DNA of 8,281 bases from Bacillota bacterium. Lineage in GTDB: Bacteria > Bacillota > Clostridia > Lachnospirales > Lachnospiraceae. A program made the position numbers and the translations under genes. The stretch's first letter is position 1, and each line of letters starts with the position of its first letter. Where the stretch lies: contig JAFAEB010000017.1 of NCBI GenBank assembly GCA_023424235.1, positions 1 to 8,281 on the forward strand, in the 5' to 3' direction. Below the pieces are notes generated by a model, which searched no databases, was not told the DNA's origin, and worked only from the letters and a program-made list of their open reading frames with translations. Below, one piece after another: positions 4,913 through 8,281 of this stretch.

Positions 4913-5989
4913 TTGAGCTTAATTGACTACGGTTTTATACCAGAATATTATCAATATGATAAAAATGTAACTTATGCGAGAGTAACAGCAGTCCATAAAG
5001 AGAGTTATAATCTTATAACAGAATATGGTGAGTGTATAGGAAAACTAAAGTCCAGTGTCTATTTCAATAATTATACACAAGCTTTCCCAACCACTGGTGA
5101 CTTTGTTGAAATTCAATACAATGATTCAGGGACTAGTGTAATTATGAAAACTTTAAAAAGAATATCAAAGTTTTCTAGAAATGATTATTCAGGCCATGCA
5201 GCAGAATACGTTAAAACGATAAAAGAACAAACCGTTGCGGCTAATTTTGATTATGTATTTATCATGCAATCTCTCAATCATGATTTAAATCTGAAACGCC
5301 TTGAGCGTTATTTAGCACAGTCATGGCAGTCGGGTGCAACCCCTGTAGTGATACTAACGAAAGCAGACTTAGTAGAAGATTATAGTGACTACCTTGATTC
5401 TGTAAACCAAATTGCTAATGGAGTTAAGGTTCATGTTATTAGTGCTCATACAGGACATGGACTAGATACCTTAGAGAAGTACCTAAAGAAGAGTGTGACA
5501 ATTGTATTTCTAGGCTCATCAGGTGTAGGAAAATCAAGCCTAGTGAATGCACTAAATGGAGAAGAAGTAATGACTGTTAAAGATATCCGTGAGGTTGATA
5601 GCAAAGGAAGGCATACAACGACCCATCGCCAACTAATCCGATTAGATAGTGGTGTAATGATTATCGATACGCCTGGTATGCGTGAACTAGGGATATGGGA
5701 CGTAGCTAATGGTATCAGTGAGAGCTTTGCTGATGTAGAAAAGTACATGGGGCAATGTAAATATAAAGATTGTAAACATGTAAAGGAACCTGGTTGTGCA
5801 ATAAGAAATGCAATCGAAGACGGGAACTTATCCTTTGAACGCTATGAAAGTTACCTAAAATTACAAAAAGAAGCTGCTTTTGTTCATAATAAGTCTACCT
5901 ATATGCGTAATAAAAATCATCAGAATGTAACTAAAAAATTATATGATCGAAAAATGAAAAAAGTAGGTGGTCATCATGAAGATAACTAA
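4913..5989 (+). CDS. rsgA: Ribosome small-subunit maturation GTPase RsgA (YjeQ/YloQ family)
   Basis: A 358-residue circularly permuted GTPase that binds the 30S subunit late in assembly and checks the decoding centre. An OB-fold (about 20-90) is followed by permuted G-motifs: G4 TKAD (149-152), G1 GSSGVGKSS (201-209), the switch GRHTTTHR (232-239) and G3 DTPG (252-255). A C-terminal zinc site is formed by Cys282, Cys287, His289 and Cys295, and a basic tail follows. The frame is open from 4748 through the leader segment, but that would add 55 residues not part of the family. TTG 4913 has GGAGG at 4898-4902 and gives MSLIDYGF, the usual opening of this 350-360-residue subtype. The prkC-rsgA-rpe neighbours of the housekeeping gene are absent, so this may be a second copy. 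Translation of the GNAT gene starts inside its last codons. Confidence 0.93.
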   Translation: MSLIDYGFIPEYYQYDKNVTYARVTAVHKESYNLITEYGECIGKLKSSVYFNNYTQAFPTTGDFVEIQYNDSGTSVIMKTLKRISKFSRNDYSGHAAEYVKTIKEQTVAANFDYVFIMQSLNHDLNLKRLERYLAQSWQSGATPVVILTKADLVEDYSDYLDSVNQIANGVKVHVISAHTGHGLDTLEKYLKKSVTIVFLGSSGVGKSSLVNALNGEEVMTVKDIREVDSKGRHTTTHRQLIRLDSGVMIIDTPGMRELGIWDVANGISESFADVEKYMGQCKYKDCKHVKEPGCAIRNAIEDGNLSFERYESYLKLQKEAAFVHNKSTYMRNKNHQNVTKKLYDRKMKKVGGHHEDN

Positions 5990-6944
5990 TTTTACCCATA
6001 AGCACCTTAAAGAAGCACAAGATTTACTAATAAAAAACTACGAAGAAGAAAAGCAATGTGTTCCCGGTCTTCCAGAGATTACAAGATTTCCTGATTTAAA
6101 ACATTTTGCAGAGAATGGTCTCGGAATGGTAGCTATAAGAAATGATGAAGTAATCGGATATTTATGTTATTATGAACCATGGGATAATGCCTTTAAAACA
6201 GCGGCAAGAGGAACTTTTTCACCCTAACATGCTCATGGTTCCATTGCTAAGGATAGAGATATAATTTATCGATTTCTTTATCAAGCAGCAGCTAACCACC
6301 TGGTTAATCAAGGAATCACATATCATGGTATCTCTTTATTTGCTCATGATGAACAAGCGAAGCATGCTCTATTTACTTGTGGATTTGGTTTAAGATGTAT
6401 CGATAGTATTAGATTAATGAATCCTATCCCTTTAAAGAAGGATACAAATATACAAATAAGGAGACTAGGTCACAATGAAGCTATATCTATCAGAAGCTTA
6501 CGTGAACAATTATCAAATCATTTAAGTAAAAGTCCTTGTTTTATTTATACTTCTAAGGATGATTATAAAAACTGGATTAGCAGGGCAGAGCAAAGAAACT
6601 CCATAATATATGCCGCTTACGATATGGACAGAGCTATAGCTTTTGTTGAAGTTAAGTTAGGCGGTGAGAACTTTATTACTGATAGAAAAGATATGATGAA
6701 TATATGTGGAGCATATTGTTTAGAAGAATATAGAGGAGAGGAAATTGTTCAAAATATTCTAAATAGAATGATCGACGATTTAAAGAATGATGGGTATCAA
6801 CTTTTAGGTGTGGATTACGAAAGTCTTAACTCTACTGCCTATAAGTTTTGGAATAAGCATTTTATCCCTTATACCAATAGTGTTACTCGAAGAATTGATG
6901 AAGGGATTCTAAAAGAAGATAGGGGGATTGCATATGACATATAA
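5976..6944 (+). pseudogene. Two-domain GNAT N-acetyltransferase interrupted by an in-frame TAA
   Basis: The frame from ATG 5976 (AGGTGG at 5965-5970) is open to TAA at 6225-6227 (codon 84), then continues in the same frame without another stop to TAA 6942-6944. Ignoring the stop, the product is about 322 residues. The N-terminal GNAT domain has MVAIRNDEVIGYLCYYEPWD and GTFSP-stop-HAHGS, continuing as RFLYQAAANHLV, ISLFAHDEQAKHALFTCGFG and RCID. The C-terminal half is a second, more diverged GNAT domain (CGAYCLEEYRGEEIVQNIL, STAYKFWNKHF). Homologues I recall read GTFSP-x-HAHG, so the stop replaces one residue inside a conserved block; a TTA or TAT codon would need one base change. ATG 6417 lacks a Shine-Dalgarno and lies after the first domain, so restart seems unlikely. 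The gene overlaps rsgA by 14 bases and the kinase by 11. The acceptor substrate is unknown. Confidence 0.85.
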
Positions 6945-7998
6945 AGAGAGTGTACATTTCTTAGATAAGAATTTAAATACTTTTATTACTGCATTATTTG
7001 GCCTTACTGATTATACAACTACAATGATCAATGCTCATGATGGTGGTAGAAATATAGTTTTTAATTGCCAGAAGGAGGGAAGTACACCTAAGATTATACG
7101 AGTATCATACTTAAATGACAGGAAGTTAGAAGACTACCTAGGTGAATTAGAATATGTCAGGTATCTGTTCGATGGTGGTGCACCTGTATCTAATGTGATT
7201 ACTTCACAAAAGGGTAACTTAGTAGAAGAGATACACCATGAAAATCATACTTTCTATCTCTCAATCTTTGAAAAAGCTAAAGGTAAATTATTCTATGAAA
7301 ATCATTATAGATATCGTGATGGTGTTCCCATTACAGAATATTACTATAATTGTGGCAATGTATTAGGAAAGATGCATCAGTTATCAAAGGAATATAAGCC
7401 CACTCATGTAAGGTATCACTTTTCTGATAAATATAATGAAGAATATATATATAAACTTATACCTTCCTCATTGCCAATACTGAAAGACAAAATAATATCT
7501 TTACTTCATACTCTTAAAGGATTCGATAGAGATAAAGAAAGCTATGGCTTAGTTCATTTTGATTTTAACGATGGCAATTACATGATTGATTTTGAAACAG
7601 GAGAACTTACCGTATATGACTTTGATAATGCATGCTATTGCTGGTATATGTTTGATCTAGCTTCTTTATGGAGAAATGGTCTGGGATGGGTACAATTTGA
7701 AGAAGACGTAGAAAAACGCAAAAAGTTTATGGAAGATTATTTTAATTGTGTTATAGAAGGTTATCGTTTTGAAACTATTATTGATGAAGAAACATTGAAG
7801 CAATTACCTTTATTTCTACAAGTAAATCTGATGGAAAACATTGTTGATCATTTTGAGGTGTGCTATAATAATGGTAACCAAGTGGATTTTGATGAAGAAT
7901 TATCCTACCTAATTAAATGTATGGAGGATGATATTTTATACTTTGGATTTTTCCACGAAATTTATAAATCAAAAGAGCCCTTTACTTACAGTAATTGA
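6934..7998 (+). CDS. APH/choline-kinase-type phosphotransferase, substrate unknown
   Basis: A 354-residue soluble protein of the phosphotransferase family PF01636 (aminoglycoside phosphotransferases, homoserine kinase II, SrkA). The N-terminal lobe runs to about residue 115, with the strand KIIRVSYL (53-60) where the nucleotide contact is expected and ELEYVRYLFDGGAPV (71-85) as the following helix and strand. The catalytic loop is LVHFDFNDGN (206-215), with Asp210 as base and Asn215 for metal, and the metal-binding strand is TVYDFDNA (226-233), Asp229/Asp231 replacing the usual DFD/DFE. A C-terminal helical region completes it. ATG 6934 is chosen over TTG 6928 because AGGGGG (6921-6926) is seven bases before it. 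It overlaps the GNAT frame by 11 bases, implying translational coupling. The family covers antibiotic, sugar, amino-acid and protein kinases; nothing here fixes the substrate. Confidence 0.88.
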   Translation: MTYKESVHFLDKNLNTFITALFGLTDYTTTMINAHDGGRNIVFNCQKEGSTPKIIRVSYLNDRKLEDYLGELEYVRYLFDGGAPVSNVITSQKGNLVEEIHHENHTFYLSIFEKAKGKLFYENHYRYRDGVPITEYYYNCGNVLGKMHQLSKEYKPTHVRYHFSDKYNEEYIYKLIPSSLPILKDKIISLLHTLKGFDRDKESYGLVHFDFNDGNYMIDFETGELTVYDFDNACYCWYMFDLASLWRNGLGWVQFEEDVEKRKKFMEDYFNCVIEGYRFETIIDEETLKQLPLFLQVNLMENIVDHFEVCYNNGNQVDFDEELSYLIKCMEDDILYFGFFHEIYKSKEPFTYSN

Positions 7999-8047
7999 AC
8001 GTAGGTATAAAGGTAAAATAATTTAGTTTATAGAATGGAGATTAACA

Positions 8048-8281
8048 TTGAAGAAATTCATATTTGTATTCCTTATACTCATATTAGCTTGTTTTATACT
8101 TTTAAGCCTAAATAATAAACGATCAGATGTATTCATTTACGAATATTCTGTATCAGAAGATGGTAGGAAAATGAATATTAAAGTGGGTGTAGCTAGTAGT
8201 ATAGGATATGTAAGGACAATGAAAGTACGTGAAAAAGCTAATCAGAACTATATCACTTTTTACTCAACTTTGGGATTAAAT
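8048..8281 (+). CDS. Membrane-anchored hypothetical protein, N-terminal part (3' end outside window)
   Basis: TTG at 8048, with GGAG at 8036-8039 eight bases before it, opens a frame running off the right edge after 78 codons. The N-terminus MKKFIFVFLILILACFILLS is a basic start plus one hydrophobic segment (about 4-20), a signal anchor. ILAC could pass as a lipobox, but the hydrophobic stretch continues past the Cys, so a plain anchor or signal peptide is more likely. The exported part (YEYSVSEDGRKMNIKVGVAS, then GYVRTMKVREK and YITFYSTLGLN) resembles a Firmicute family of short uncharacterised extracellular proteins, from memory. It follows the kinase gene by 49 bases with no terminator between, so it may be the last gene of the operon or have its own weak promoter. 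Confidence 0.75.
   Translation, partial: MKKFIFVFLILILACFILLSLNNKRSDVFIYEYSVSEDGRKMNIKVGVASSIGYVRTMKVREKANQNYITFYSTLGLN

Noticed and set aside
5446..5748. Minus-strand frame inside rsgA
   Set aside because: Antisense shadow of the conserved GTPase region; no ribosome site or family resemblance.
6225..6227. Selenocysteine or pyrrolysine recoding in the GNAT gene
   Set aside because: The codon is TAA, not TGA or TAG, and no recoding hairpin is evident directly after it; simple nonsense mutation or sequence error is likelier.
6417..6944. Independent acetyltransferase gene starting at 6417
   Set aside because: No Shine-Dalgarno precedes ATG 6417, and the conserved GNAT sequence continues upstream in the same frame back to the TAA, so it is the second part of one broken gene.
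8014..8019. Promoter for the last gene (TAAAAT with TTGAAC at 7995-8000)
   Set aside because: The spacing is only 13 bases; in such AT-rich sequence this is not convincing.
1..8281. Insertion sequence, integrase or tRNA gene
   Set aside because: No transposase or recombinase frame, no terminal inverted repeats around any gene, and no cloverleaf-like segment was seen on either strand by eye.

Overview
The window is AT-rich (roughly one third G+C by eye). It shows strong AGGAGG-type ribosome binding sites, several TTG/GTG starts, sigma-A-like promoters and hairpin-plus-T-run terminators. Together with the protein families this points to a low-GC Gram-positive bacterium, most likely a Clostridia/Lachnospiraceae-type Firmicute. 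The lineage is inferred from style and protein resemblance; no rRNA or marker gene is present.

Layout. (1) 1-973 is the end of an arsenic-resistance locus: the C-terminus of an ACR3-type arsenite exporter, an AT-rich spacer carrying a perfect 14-bp inverted repeat, then a thioredoxin-type arsenate reductase (arsC), closed by a strong terminator near 1048-1094 and a short tandem-repeat patch. (2) 1255-2298, minus strand, is a DusA-type tRNA-dihydrouridine synthase. (3) 2540-3509 is a class I SAM-dependent methyltransferase behind its own promoter and a roughly 165-nt leader containing a 13-codon ORF and a stem overlapping that ORF's stop; it ends at a clear terminator. (4) 3599-4459 holds two small genes: an unrecognised protein with a YHGS N-terminal motif, and a three-segment membrane protein with a DUF1648-like region. 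(5) 4505-4912 is a long, elaborate leader: a near-consensus promoter, a 10-codon ORF with a strong Shine-Dalgarno that a downstream segment can sequester, and several terminator-like hairpins, one carrying a GC-rich peptide-coding segment. (6) 4913-7998 is a three-gene operon with overlapping ends: rsgA (30S-maturation GTPase), a two-domain GNAT acetyltransferase broken by one in-frame TAA, and an APH-type phosphotransferase. (7) From 8048 a membrane-anchored hypothetical protein runs off the window.

How it fits together. The left block detoxifies arsenic: arsenate is reduced by ArsC and arsenite is exported by ACR3. The right block is the most interesting: a ribosome-associated GTPase gene, outside the usual prkC-rsgA-rpe context, sits behind a leader built like the attenuators that control antibiotic-inducible genes, and is followed by members of two families (GNAT, APH) often linked to antibiotic modification. 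A ribosome-stress-responsive operon is a reasonable hypothesis, but the substrates of the GNAT and kinase cannot be read from sequence, and the GNAT gene is interrupted in this copy.
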